A stretch of DNA of 64,000 nt from Ensifer sp. LC163. Lineage in GTDB: Bacteria; Pseudomonadota; Alphaproteobacteria; Rhizobiales; Rhizobiaceae. The DNA lies in NCBI RefSeq assembly GCF_001695855.1, contig NZ_MBSS01000009.1, positions 1 through 64,000 on the forward strand, read 5' to 3'. Shown piece after piece: positions 26,496 to 35,700 of the stretch. Both the position numbers and the translations under genes were made by a program. The notes below the pieces were generated by a model. The model was not told where the DNA came from and did not search any database. It saw only the letters and a list, made by a program, of their open reading frames with translations. Each line of letters starts with the position of its first letter. Position 1 is the stretch's first letter.

Positions 26496-28361
26496 ATGCT
26501 CAGCGCCATCGTCAGCATCTTCGAGAACTGGATCAAGCCGTTTGCGCCGCGGGAGCGATTGCAGCCGCCGAAATCGCTGTGGGGTTTTGCCTGGTTCTAT
26601 GCCCGTCAGGCCAAGGGGCCGTTTCTGGCGATGGCGGTGCTCGGTGGCCTCGTCGCCATGCTGGAGGCAGGGCTTTTCTATTTCGTCGGACGGCTTGTCG
26701 ATCTGCTCGACACCGTCAAACCGGAGGCGGGCTGGAGCGGGCTGATTTCCGCCAACGGCCCCGAACTGCTGTTCATGCTGCTGACGGTGCTGGTGTTCCG
26801 CTTCGTCGCGGTGTCGCTGGCGGCGCTCGTCGAGGAGCAGTCGATCATCACCGGCTTCCTCAATCTGGTGCGCTGGCAGTCCTACACCCACGTCGCGCGG
26901 CAGTCGCTTTCTTTCTTCCAGAACGACTTTTCCGGCCGGATCGTGACGAAGGTCTGGTCGGGCGCGCAGGCAACCAGCGACCTGATCGTCTCGCTGCTGC
27001 AGGTCGTCTGGTTCATCGTCATCTACACCGCCTCGACCATGGCGCTGGTCGCCCAGCTCGACTGGCGCCTGGCGGCGATGGTGGCGTTCTGGGTCGTCAT
27101 CTTCCTGGCGCTGGCACGCTATTTCGTACCGCGCGTCCGCAAGCATGCCCGTGATACGGCCGAAATGGCCTCGATGCTGAACGGGCGGATGGTGGATGCC
27201 TATTCGAACATCCAGACGCTGAGGCTCTTCGGCCGCGACGACGAGAACGATCGTTATATTCGCGCTGGGTTCGATCGTTTCCAGCGTGCGGTCATTCCGT
27301 TTACGCGGCTCTTGACGGCGGTGCGCGCCTCGCTTGCGCTGCTGTCGGGCATGATGATCGCGGCTATCGCGGTCTATGCCATTCACCTCTGGCTTGGCGG
27401 CGTGATCAGTTCGGGTGCGGTCGCCTTCACGCTGGCGCTGGTCTTGCGGCTCAACATGCTGCTCGGGCGCATGATGACGCAGTTCAACTCCATCATGCGC
27501 AATATCGGCACGATCCAGAATTCGGCCGAGCTCGTCTCCCAGCCGATCGGCCTCGTCGACAGACCTGGTGCGAAAGAGCTCACGGTCAGCGAACCGGAAA
27601 TCCGCTTCGAGCATGTGAAATTTCACTACGGCAGAGACGCCGGCGTCATCGACGACTTCTCCCTGATCGTTCGCCCTGGCGAGAAAGTCGGCATCGTCGG
27701 CCGCTCGGGCGCCGGCAAGTCGACGCTCGTCAATCTGCTCTTGCGCTTCTACGACCTCGAAGGCGGACGCATCCTGATCGACGGCCAGGACATTTCGACG
27801 GTGAAGCAGGAATCGCTGCGCGCGCAGGTCGGCATGGTCAGCCAGGATACCTCGCTGCTGCACCGATCCATCCGCGACAACATCCTCTTCGGGCATCCGG
27901 ATGCGACCGAGGAGCAATTGGTCATGGCAGCCGAGAAGGCCGAGGCCTACGAGTTCATCCTCGATCTCCAGGACCAGCGCGGCCGCAGGAGTTTCGATGC
28001 CCATGTCGGCGAACGGGGCGTCAAGCTTTCGGGCGGGCAGCGGCAGCGGATCGCCATTGCGCGCGTCATGCTCAAGGATGCCCCGATCCTCGTCCTCGAC
28101 GAGGCGACGTCGGCGCTCGATTCCGAGGTCGAAGCGGCGATCCAGTCCAATCTCGACCGGCTGATGCAGGGGAAAACGGTGCTGGCTATCGCGCATCGAC
28201 TGTCGACGATCGCCGCCCTCGACCGGCTCGTCGTCATGGACAAGGGCCGGATCGTCGAGGACGGAACCCACGCCGAACTAATCGCCCGGGGCGGCCTTTA
28301 TGCCGACCTCTGGTCGCGGCAATCGGGCGGCTTTCTGGCCCGCGAAGAAGCGGCGGAGTAG
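26496..28361 (+). CDS. ABC exporter half-transporter, second of a pair
   Basis: 621 residues from ATG 26496. Same layout as its upstream neighbour: six-helix membrane domain (GPFLAMAVLGGLVAMLEAGL, FIVIYTASTMALVAQLDWRL), then ATPase with Walker A VGRSGAGKSTLV, signature KLSGGQRQRIAIARVML, Walker B ILVLDEATSALD and IAHRLSTI. All catalytic motifs are intact in both copies, so this is not a degenerate half of an asymmetric pair. The upstream frame to 26439 lacks a binding site. Extensive similarity between the two, including LYADLWSRQSGGF near both C-termini, shows tandem duplication. The substrate is not predictable. Confidence 0.9.
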   Translation: MLSAIVSIFENWIKPFAPRERLQPPKSLWGFAWFYARQAKGPFLAMAVLGGLVAMLEAGLFYFVGRLVDLLDTVKPEAGWSGLISANGPELLFMLLTVLVFRFVAVSLAALVEEQSIITGFLNLVRWQSYTHVARQSLSFFQNDFSGRIVTKVWSGAQATSDLIVSLLQVVWFIVIYTASTMALVAQLDWRLAAMVAFWVVIFLALARYFVPRVRKHARDTAEMASMLNGRMVDAYSNIQTLRLFGRDDENDRYIRAGFDRFQRAVIPFTRLLTAVRASLALLSGMMIAAIAVYAIHLWLGGVISSGAVAFTLALVLRLNMLLGRMMTQFNSIMRNIGTIQNSAELVSQPIGLVDRPGAKELTVSEPEIRFEHVKFHYGRDAGVIDDFSLIVRPGEKVGIVGRSGAGKSTLVNLLLRFYDLEGGRILIDGQDISTVKQESLRAQVGMVSQDTSLLHRSIRDNILFGHPDATEEQLVMAAEKAEAYEFILDLQDQRGRRSFDAHVGERGVKLSGGQRQRIAIARVMLKDAPILVLDEATSALDSEVEAAIQSNLDRLMQGKTVLAIAHRLSTIAALDRLVVMDKGRIVEDGTHAELIARGGLYADLWSRQSGGFLAREEAAE

Positions 28362-28643
28362 GGCAGCCCATCACCCATTTTCACGCCCTTCCGACGAAGG
28401 TCGGCCAGTGGTGATGCCAACCGTCAAGTCCTTGTGCCAATTGGCCGCGCTTTTCCCCGCGACAATCTGCCCACCCGCCCTTGTCAAGGCTGGACATAAT
28501 TTGCGATCAAGCATAGAACGCGCCGGATTGACGGGGAATCTGCGAGCCGTGTGCGCGCAGAACTTGACGGATTCTGACACCGGATAACGTGTTTGCAACA
28601 GCAAGCCGGCTAAGGTGCCAGCACATTGATTGGGCGTGTTTCC
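28362..28643. other. Leader region upstream of the bc1 operon
   Basis: About 280 bp before the FixK-type box, without a recognisable gene. It may carry further promoter elements of the bc1 operon; TTGACGG with a later GATAACG near 28561-28591 is one candidate -35/-10 pair. Confidence 0.35.
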
Positions 28644-28657
28644 TTGACCTAGGTCAA
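28644..28657 (+). promoter_or_regulatory. FixK/FNR-type box (anaerobox) upstream of fbcFBC
   Basis: TTGACCTAGGTCAA is a perfect 14-bp palindrome matching the TTGA-N6-TCAA consensus bound by FixK/FNR-family regulators in rhizobia. Its 3' edge is 69 bp upstream of the fbcF start. This suggests oxygen-dependent control of the bc1 complex. The binding protein and the direction of the effect are inferred. Confidence 0.75.
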
Positions 28658-28726
28658 ACCGCAAGGGCAGGGATCTCGCTGGGCGGATGCGGTTTCCGCA
28701 ACATTGCGTGAGAGGATGGTTTAGCC

Positions 28727-29305
28727 GTGAGCGAACACGACACTTCAAGCGAGACCTTGGGCGAGCCCACTCGCCGCGATTTCCTTTATCTGGCCACGGG
28801 CATGGCGGGCGTCGTTGGCGCCGGCGCGGTGGCCTGGCCCTTCATCGACCAGATGCGTCCGGATGCTTCGACGCTCGCGCTCGCCTCGATCGAGGTCGAC
28901 GTATCGAGCCTGCAGCCCGGCATGTCGCTGACGGCCAAATGGCGCGGCAAGCCGATCTTCATCCGCAACCGCACCGAGAAGGAAGTGGAAGAGGCCAAGG
29001 CGGTCACTCTTGCCGACCTCAAGGATCCGGTTGCGCGCAACGCCAACCTTCCGACCGACGCCGAGGCGAACGATCTCGATCGCTCCGCCGGCGAAGGCAA
29101 GGAAAACTGGATCGTGATGATCGGCTCCTGCACCCATCTCGGTTGCGTGCCGCTTGGTCAGGCCGGTGATTTCGGTGGCTGGTTCTGTCCCTGCCACGGT
29201 TCGCACTACGATACGGCCGGCCGAATCCGTAAAGGTCCGGCGCCGGAAAACCTCCCCGTGCCGACCTTCGCGTTCGTTTCCGACACAGTTATCAAGATCG
29301 GTTGA
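28727..29305 (+). CDS. petA: Ubiquinol-cytochrome c reductase Rieske iron-sulfur subunit
   Basis: 192 residues from GTG 28727, with GAGAGGA ten bases upstream. The N-terminus has a twin-arginine motif ([11 protein letters not shown]) and one membrane anchor ([19 protein letters not shown]). The [2Fe-2S] ligands lie in CTHLGC and CPCHGSHYD, both intact. It carries electrons from ubiquinol to cytochrome c1 in the bc1 complex. Also called fbcF in rhizobia. First of a three-gene operon, 14 bp before petB. Confidence 0.97.
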   Translation: MSEHDTSSETLGEPTRRDFLYLATGMAGVVGAGAVAWPFIDQMRPDASTLALASIEVDVSSLQPGMSLTAKWRGKPIFIRNRTEKEVEEAKAVTLADLKDPVARNANLPTDAEANDLDRSAGEGKENWIVMIGSCTHLGCVPLGQAGDFGGWFCPCHGSHYDTAGRIRKGPAPENLPVPTFAFVSDTVIKIG

Positions 29306-29319
29306 GGGGACTACTGATA

Positions 29320-30642
29320 ATGAGTGCTGAACATTCAACCTACACGCCAACGACTGGCATTGAGAAATGGGTTGATTCCCGTCTTCCGCTGCCGCGCATG
29401 ATTCACGACAGCTTCATCAGCTATCCGGTTCCCCGGAACCTGAACTATGCCTACACCTTTGGCGCCATGTTGTCAGTGATGCTGGTCGTCCAGATCCTGA
29501 CCGGTGTCGTGCTTGCGATGCATTATGCGGCTGAAGCGACCGTTGCGTTCAACTCGGTCGAAAAGATCATGCGCGACGTCAACCACGGTTGGCTTCTGCG
29601 CTACATGCACGCCAACGGCGCATCGTTCTTCTTCATCGCCGTCTACCTGCACATTGCCCGCGGCCTTTACTACGGCTCGTACAAGGCACCGCGCGAAATC
29701 CTCTGGATCCTTGGCGTGGTCATCTACCTCCTGATGATGGCGACCGGCTTCATGGGCTACGTTCTGCCCTGGGGTCAGATGTCTTTCTGGGGTGCGACCG
29801 TTATCACCGGCTTCTTCACGGCCTTTCCGTTGGTAGGCGAGTGGATCCAGCAGTTCCTGCTTGGCGGCTTTGCCGTCGACCAGCCGACGCTGAACCGCTT
29901 CTTCTCGCTGCACTACCTGCTGCCCTTCATGATTGCCGGCGTCGTCGTGCTTCACGTCTGGGCTTTGCACGTGACCGGCCAGACGAACCCGACCGGCGTC
30001 GAAGTGAAGTCAAAGACCGATACCGTTCCCTTCACGCCCTACGCGACGCTGAAGGATGCACTCGGCGTCTCCGTCTTCCTGCTCGTTTACGCCTGGTTCG
30101 TCTTCTACATGCCGAACTTCCTTGGCCACCCGGACAACTACATTCCGGCTGACGCGCTGAAGACGCCTGCTCACATTGTTCCGGAATGGTACTACCTGCC
30201 GTTCTACGCGATGCTGCGCGCCATCACCTTCAATGTCGGCCCGATCGACTCCAAGCTCGGCGGCGTTCTGGTGATGTTCGGTTCGATCATCATCCTGTTC
30301 TTCCTGCCCTGGCTCGATACGTCCAAGGTTCGCTCGGCTGTCTACCGTCCCTGGTACAAGCTGTTCTTTTGGATCTTCGTCGTCAACGCCATCATGCTCG
30401 GCTGGCTCGGCTCGCGCCCGGCGGAAGGCAGTGGTCTGTTTGGCCTGATCTTTGGCGGTGACCTCAAGGGCAACTATGTGGGTTACTCCCAGCTCGGCAC
30501 GCTGTACTACTTCGGCTTCTTCCTCGTCATCATGCCGGTTCTCGGCCTGATCGAGACGCCCAAGCGCATTCCGAACTCCATCACCGAAGCGGTGCTGGAG
30601 AAGAAGAATGCGAAGGCTCAGCCGGCCGCCGCACGCGCCTGA
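29320..30642 (+). CDS. petB: Cytochrome b subunit of the bc1 complex
   Basis: 440 residues from ATG 29320, with GAGGGG upstream. Eight or nine membrane helices. The four haem histidines are in [19 protein letters not shown] and [20 protein letters not shown], and the quinol-site PEW motif is [11 protein letters not shown]. It oxidises ubiquinol at Qo and reduces quinone at Qi. It is a full-length cytochrome b, not the split b6/subunit IV type. Middle gene of fbcFBC, 32 bp before petC. Confidence 0.97.
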   Translation: MSAEHSTYTPTTGIEKWVDSRLPLPRMIHDSFISYPVPRNLNYAYTFGAMLSVMLVVQILTGVVLAMHYAAEATVAFNSVEKIMRDVNHGWLLRYMHANGASFFFIAVYLHIARGLYYGSYKAPREILWILGVVIYLLMMATGFMGYVLPWGQMSFWGATVITGFFTAFPLVGEWIQQFLLGGFAVDQPTLNRFFSLHYLLPFMIAGVVVLHVWALHVTGQTNPTGVEVKSKTDTVPFTPYATLKDALGVSVFLLVYAWFVFYMPNFLGHPDNYIPADALKTPAHIVPEWYYLPFYAMLRAITFNVGPIDSKLGGVLVMFGSIIILFFLPWLDTSKVRSAVYRPWYKLFFWIFVVNAIMLGWLGSRPAEGSGLFGLIFGGDLKGNYVGYSQLGTLYYFGFFLVIMPVLGLIETPKRIPNSITEAVLEKKNAKAQPAAARA

Positions 30643-30674
30643 TCAGAACAGCGATTGATAAGGAACCCACAACA

Positions 30675-31544
30675 ATGAAAAAGCTTGTAACAGGCATTCT
30701 GTCACTTGCTGTCGTCGCTGGCCTCGGTCTCGGAGCTGCTGTCGCTGAAGAGGCGGCAGGTGGCGAGGAGCATGGCGGCGGCACGCCCCACTATCCGATC
30801 CACAAGCCGGAACAGCAGGACTGGTCGTTTGCCGGCCCGTTCGGGACCTACGACAAGGGCCAGCTGCAGCGCGGCCTGAAGGTCTACACCGAAGTCTGTT
30901 CGGCCTGCCACTCGATGAACCTGGTGGCATTCCGTACACTTGATGGCCTTGGCTATTCCGACGCCCAGGTGAAGGCTTTTGCAGCCAACTATGAAGTGCA
31001 GGATGGTCCGAACGCCGACGGCGAAATGTATACCCGCAAGGCCGTGCCTTCGGATCACTTCCCGTCGCCGTACCCGAACAAGGAAGCAGCCGCTGCTTCG
31101 AACAACGGGGCTGCACCGCCGGACTTCTCGCTGATCGCCAAGGCACGCGGCATCGAGCGCGGCTTCCCGCAGTTCGTCTTCGATATGTTCTGGCCCTACC
31201 AGGAAGGTGGCCCGGACTATATCCACGCGCTTTTGACCGGCTATCACGAGCCGCCGGAAGGCGTTCAGGTCGCCGAAGGCACGCACTACAACCCTTACTT
31301 CGCCAGCGCGTCGGCGCTCGCGATGGCCCAGCCGATCGCCAACGACCAGGTCACCTACGACGACGGTGCGCCGCAGACGGTCGATCAGTACGCCAAGGAC
31401 GTCTCGGCCTTCCTGATGTGGGCTGCCGAGCCGCACCTGGAAGATCGCAAGCGCACCGGCTTCATGGTCATGGTGTTCCTGCTGATCTTTACCGGTCTCA
31501 TCTATCTGACCAAGAAGTCGGTTTACGCCAACAAGGAACATTGA
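30675..31544 (+). CDS. petC: Cytochrome c1 subunit of the bc1 complex
   Basis: 289 residues. A Sec signal (KKLVTGILSLAVVAGLGLGAAVA) is followed by the c-type haem site CSACH near residue 75, a conserved region PNKEAAAASNNGAAPPDFSL, and a C-terminal membrane anchor (FMVMVFLLIFTGLIYLTKK). In rhizobia and Bradyrhizobium cytochrome b and c1 may come from one fused gene fbcH; here they are separate. Last gene of the operon and closed by a strong terminator. Confidence 0.96.
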   Translation: MKKLVTGILSLAVVAGLGLGAAVAEEAAGGEEHGGGTPHYPIHKPEQQDWSFAGPFGTYDKGQLQRGLKVYTEVCSACHSMNLVAFRTLDGLGYSDAQVKAFAANYEVQDGPNADGEMYTRKAVPSDHFPSPYPNKEAAAASNNGAAPPDFSLIAKARGIERGFPQFVFDMFWPYQEGGPDYIHALLTGYHEPPEGVQVAEGTHYNPYFASASALAMAQPIANDQVTYDDGAPQTVDQYAKDVSAFLMWAAEPHLEDRKRTGFMVMVFLLIFTGLIYLTKKSVYANKEH

Positions 31545-31580
31545 TCGCAATCTGGCTCGGCCAGTTTGATCGAAACCTGA

Positions 31581-31612
31581 AAAAAGGCCCCGGTTCGTCC
31601 GGGGCTTTTTTT
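31581..31612 (+). terminator. Intrinsic terminator of the bc1 operon
   Basis: AAAAAGGCCCCGG pairs with CCGGGGCTTTTTTT around a TTCGT loop. It lies about 36 bp after the petC stop and has a 7-T tail. Confidence 0.92.
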
Positions 31613-32734
31613 GTTTGCGCGGTGCTGTTCTCGTTCGGAGACCCGAAACGTGTGCAAGGTCGATCCGCACGGGCAGGGAGACATGCCGGTTGCAGCGTCA
31701 AATGCACGGTGCGGCCTGTCCGGGGCTTGGTGCCGTACTGCATGGTGCCACGGCACAAGAAGCCCATGTGCGAACGCCGCCCGAAATCAACGCCGTCAGA
31801 AACACGTGCTGGCGAAAGATAACGGTGCAGCCGGTGGTAGCTCGCATGTCGCACATTCCCCCCGTGGAGCAAACAGCCAGGCTTGCGATATTGGGCTAAC
31901 GGCGGGCACACGCTGTGCGTTCGACAGTTCCGGGCGGATGTGGCGCTGGGCGCGGATGTGTCCCGGTGCGAAACCGGGCACGGTGCCAAACAGGACGCCT
32001 ACTCGATCCGGGTGGCACGGCATGGTTACGGCCTTCTGGTCGGCATCCGCTGCGAGTTTGATGTTGCTGAGACGAGCGGGCTTTCTGCATCTCATACGAA
32101 CTGCGTCTTCCTCCATTAGTGGGAGGAGTCGTGGTGCAGGCTTTCTCCGACACCTCGGCCAGGTGCCACCAACTCGGCTGCAGGTCGCATTTGTGGCCAA
32201 TCACTTCGCCCAACCACCAGCCATAAATGGGCCATCCGGTGCGACGCTCTATAATCTCGGTGCGGGTGAAACGGTGCCCGCGGTCAAGCGGTATGGCAGT
32301 TGCGCAAAGCGTCGCCATCATCTGGCAGAGTCGGAGTAGATCGCAATGGACGCCAGAATAGGATTGGTTGCCGTTCTTCGGGCTTCAAGCGAAGGCATTG
32401 GCGACGGCAACGCCTCATTGAGATGAACGGAGGACCCGCAGGCGCGCGCGCTGGCACCACGCGGCAGGGCACAGGATTGCGTTCTTCTTGCGCACACAGG
32501 CGTCAGTGGCGCCACCGCAACCCATTGGTTTGGGCAGTTGGTTGGAGGCAGCAGCCGGTAAGGTAGCGAAGGGCAATCGGTCCGGTGGTGTGGTGACCAG
32601 ATAACATGTGGTATCTGGATAAGATAAGGCGCCCGCAATAGAATACGGAACATCTTGCTGCCGATGCCAAAGGTTTCGCTGCTCCCAAATGGACGTCGGC
32701 TCGGCGTTTGCTTGCGTTGCGACCGGCACATGCG
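31613..32734. other. 1.1-kb stretch with no recognisable gene
   Basis: Between the bc1 terminator and the terminator of the giant gene no frame looks like a conserved protein. The longest frames are on both strands and overlap each other: + strand 31611-32339, and - strand 31896-32321 with a possible start MMATLCATAIPLDRGHRF. They lack ribosome binding sites, are rich in Arg, Cys, Trp and Pro, and show mixed third-base usage. The DNA is visibly less GC-rich than the genes on either side, especially near 32590-32660. It may be decayed foreign DNA or a deleted gene. The - strand frame 31896-32321 is the only one with protein-like composition (residues 1-70). Confidence 0.6.
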
Positions 32735-32763
32735 AAAACGGCCCCACCGTGCGGTGGGGCCGT
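32735..32763 (-). terminator. Intrinsic terminator of the giant gpr-like gene
   Basis: ACGGCCCCACCG (32738-32749) and CGGTGGGGCCGT (32752-32763) form a perfect 12-bp stem with a two-base loop. On the - strand it ends in TTTTCG and lies 28 bp after the stop at 32792. Confidence 0.9.
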
Positions 32764-32791
32764 TGCAGTTCTGGCTGTTGCCAAGGCTTGT

Positions 32792-35700
32792 TTAGTTGAA
32801 GCGGCCGGCGGCGTGGGCGAGCATCGTGTAGACCTTGCCCGTGTCGGACGTGAGGTAGGTCTGGGTGATGCGCTTGTCCGGGTCGTTGCGCGCGACATCG
32901 GCCAGCAGCTTTTCGAAATCGGCGATGTAGCGGTCGACGGCGGTGCGGAACTCCGGCTCCCGGTCGTACTTGCGCTTGATCTCGTCGAAGGTCTGCTGGC
33001 CCTTCAGCGTGTAGAGCCGGCGGGTGAAGACGTCGCGCTCGCCGCGCTGGTAGCGGCGCCACAGATCGACCGAGGCGTCATGATCGATGGCGCGGGCGAT
33101 ATCGACCGAAAGCGAATTCAGCGATTCCACCACGTGGCGCGGGTTGCGGGTATCGCCGGTGCGGGTCGCCGGCTGGCTTTCAGCCGGGCGCTGCGGCGCG
33201 GTTGTCGGAGCCTCTTCGCGCGAGGCTGCCCGCAGCAGGTCGCGCATCCAGCCACCGCCTTCTGCGACCTCGCTGGTGACGGCCTGGCTTGCAGGCTGCG
33301 CACGGGCAGGCTGGACGGGAGCAGGCTGCTGAACGGTTGCCTGTTCGATGCCAAGGCTGCCGCGCAGTGTGGGCGCCGGATCCTGGCGACGCGGTTCTGC
33401 GACCGGCTGCTGGGCCGGACGGGCGACGGGCGCTGCAGCCACAGGGACGGCTGCGACCGGCTGCTGGCGCAGCGGCTGTGCGACTTCGAGCTGCGTCGAG
33501 GACTTGCCGATGATTTCCGACAGCTCCTGCAGGGCCTTGATCTGCTCGGCCACGGCACGACGCATGACGGCGGCGTTTTCCTTGGCTTCCTCCGGCAGGT
33601 CGAAGGCGCTGCGCTTCAGCTCTTCGCGGGTCATGTCGAGTTCCTTGCGGATCTCTCCTGCCGAGCGGCGGATATCGTCGGTCGCACCGCTGAAGCGTCC
33701 GATGGCCTCGTCGATCGCCACGCGAACGGCGTCGCGAAGCTGAGCTGCCACGCCGTCCGACTTCTTGCCGCTCTCGTTGAGCATGCGCTCGACATCGGAG
33801 ACCGACGAGGCGACGCTGCCGCGCAGGCGGGACGTCACTTCCTTGGAGCGTTCTTCGGCGTTTGCGAAGGCACCCTCGATCGCGGAGCCGGCATCTTCAC
33901 CAACCTTGGCGATCGCCTGGCGGAGTGCTTCGGAGGCGCCGAGCGCGCGGCCTTCGACCGCCGAGAGCGTCTTGTTGACGTCGGCAAACGAGGTCTCGAC
34001 GCCGGAGCGCAGCGTATCGGCAATCTGGCGCGACCGCTCTTCGGCACGCGAGAAGACCGTCTCAACCGAGGCACCAGCTTCGTCACCGGCCTGAGCCAGC
34101 GCATTGCGCATGGATTCGGCCGCTTCGGCTGCACGCTGCTCGGTGCTCGACAGCAGGCGGCCGACATCCGAGAAGGATTGCTGGATGCCGCTGCGCAGGT
34201 TGCCGGCAACGAGGCCGGAGCGCTCTTCGGCGCGCTGGAAGGCGCCATCGACGAAGCCTTCGAGTGCACGCATGGTGCGTTCGATTTCTTCCGAGCGCTG
34301 GACGAGGCCGACGGACAGGGTGCGCAAGGCATCCTGGCGTTCCTCGAGCGTGCTGACGAGGTTCGACTGGGCGGCCCCCAGCAGGTCTGAGGCCTGGCCG
34401 AGCACCTTGGAGTGATCCTCGAAGCGCCCGACGATGCCGCCGATCTGCGACAGTGTGGAGGCGGAGATGTCCGAAAGCTTGTCGACCTTTCCTTCGATGA
34501 GGCGTGTGGAGGTCGACAACATGTCGGAGGCCTGGCGCGTGGTTTCGGAGAAGCGGGTGGCCGTAGCCTCGAGCCGCTGATCCATGTCGCCAAGGTTGTC
34601 GCTTGCCTGGTCGATGACGGTTGCGATCGCCGTGTTGTTGGCGGCGAGCTGGTCGATCAGGCCAAGGGCTGTCGACTGCAGACGGTTCTCGACCATCTTC
34701 ATCGCCTTTGCCGTTTCTTCAGCCCGCAGCGAGATGGCGTTGAGCGTCTCGCCGGTGCGTTCGGTAATGGCATTGACCAATGCGGTATTTTCCGCGCGCA
34801 GGCGATCGGTGCTGTCCTGCGTCAGGCTGGCGATGCGCTCAGCAGCCTCGCGGCCGGTTGCAGCATATTGATCGATGACCGGGCGTGCCTGCTCATCGAT
34901 GATGCGCGACAGCTCCATCGAGCGGCCGGCGAGCATCGAGTTGAGTTCGCGGGTCCGGTCGTCGAGCGTGCTGCGGATCGCCTCGCTTCGCGCTTCCAGG
35001 GCCTTCTCGGCATCGGCAAGACCCTGCTGGATGTTCTGGGCATGGCTGGCGACCTGGCCGTGCGTAGCGGCAAGGCGTGCGGTGGCGGTGTCGGATGCGT
35101 CGGCGACCGAGCGTGCGAGTTCGGCGTGGCGTGCCGCCGTTGCCGAGGCGGTCTGCTCGATGGCATTTGCGAAGTCGGAGTTGCGTGCCGCCAGTACATT
35201 GGCGAAATCCTGGCCGGCCTTGGAAAGAAGACCAGCGGAACGGGCCGCTTCCGTGTCGAGTTCCTGTGCTGCCTCGCTGACCGCGCTGCGAAGGGTGGTG
35301 ACGAGACCGGCGGCCTTGCCCTCGATGCGGGTGGCTTCGGCGTCGAGTTCCTGGGCAACATCGCCGACGGCACCGCGCAGGTTGCTGACGAGGTCCGCAG
35401 TCTTGCCCTCGATGCGGCCGGCTTCGGCGTCGATCTCCTGCGTGACTTCGCTGACGGCGCCGCGCAGGCTGGTGACGAGATCCGCAGTCTTGCCCTCGAT
35501 GCGGCCGGCTTCGGCGTCAATCTCCTGCGTGACTTCGCTGACGGCGCCGCGCAGGCTGGTGACGAGATCCGCAGTCTTGCCCTCGATGCGGCCGGCTTCG
35601 GCGTCAATCTCCTGCGTTACTTCGCTGACGGCGCCGCGCAGGCTGGTGACAAGCACCGCGGCCTTGCCTTCGATCGTCCGGTTGACGTTTTCGAGGCCGA

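Noticed and set aside
26298-28271. 657-codon - strand open frame across the second ABC exporter
   Set aside because: Shadow of a fully intact ABC exporter with all catalytic motifs on the + strand.
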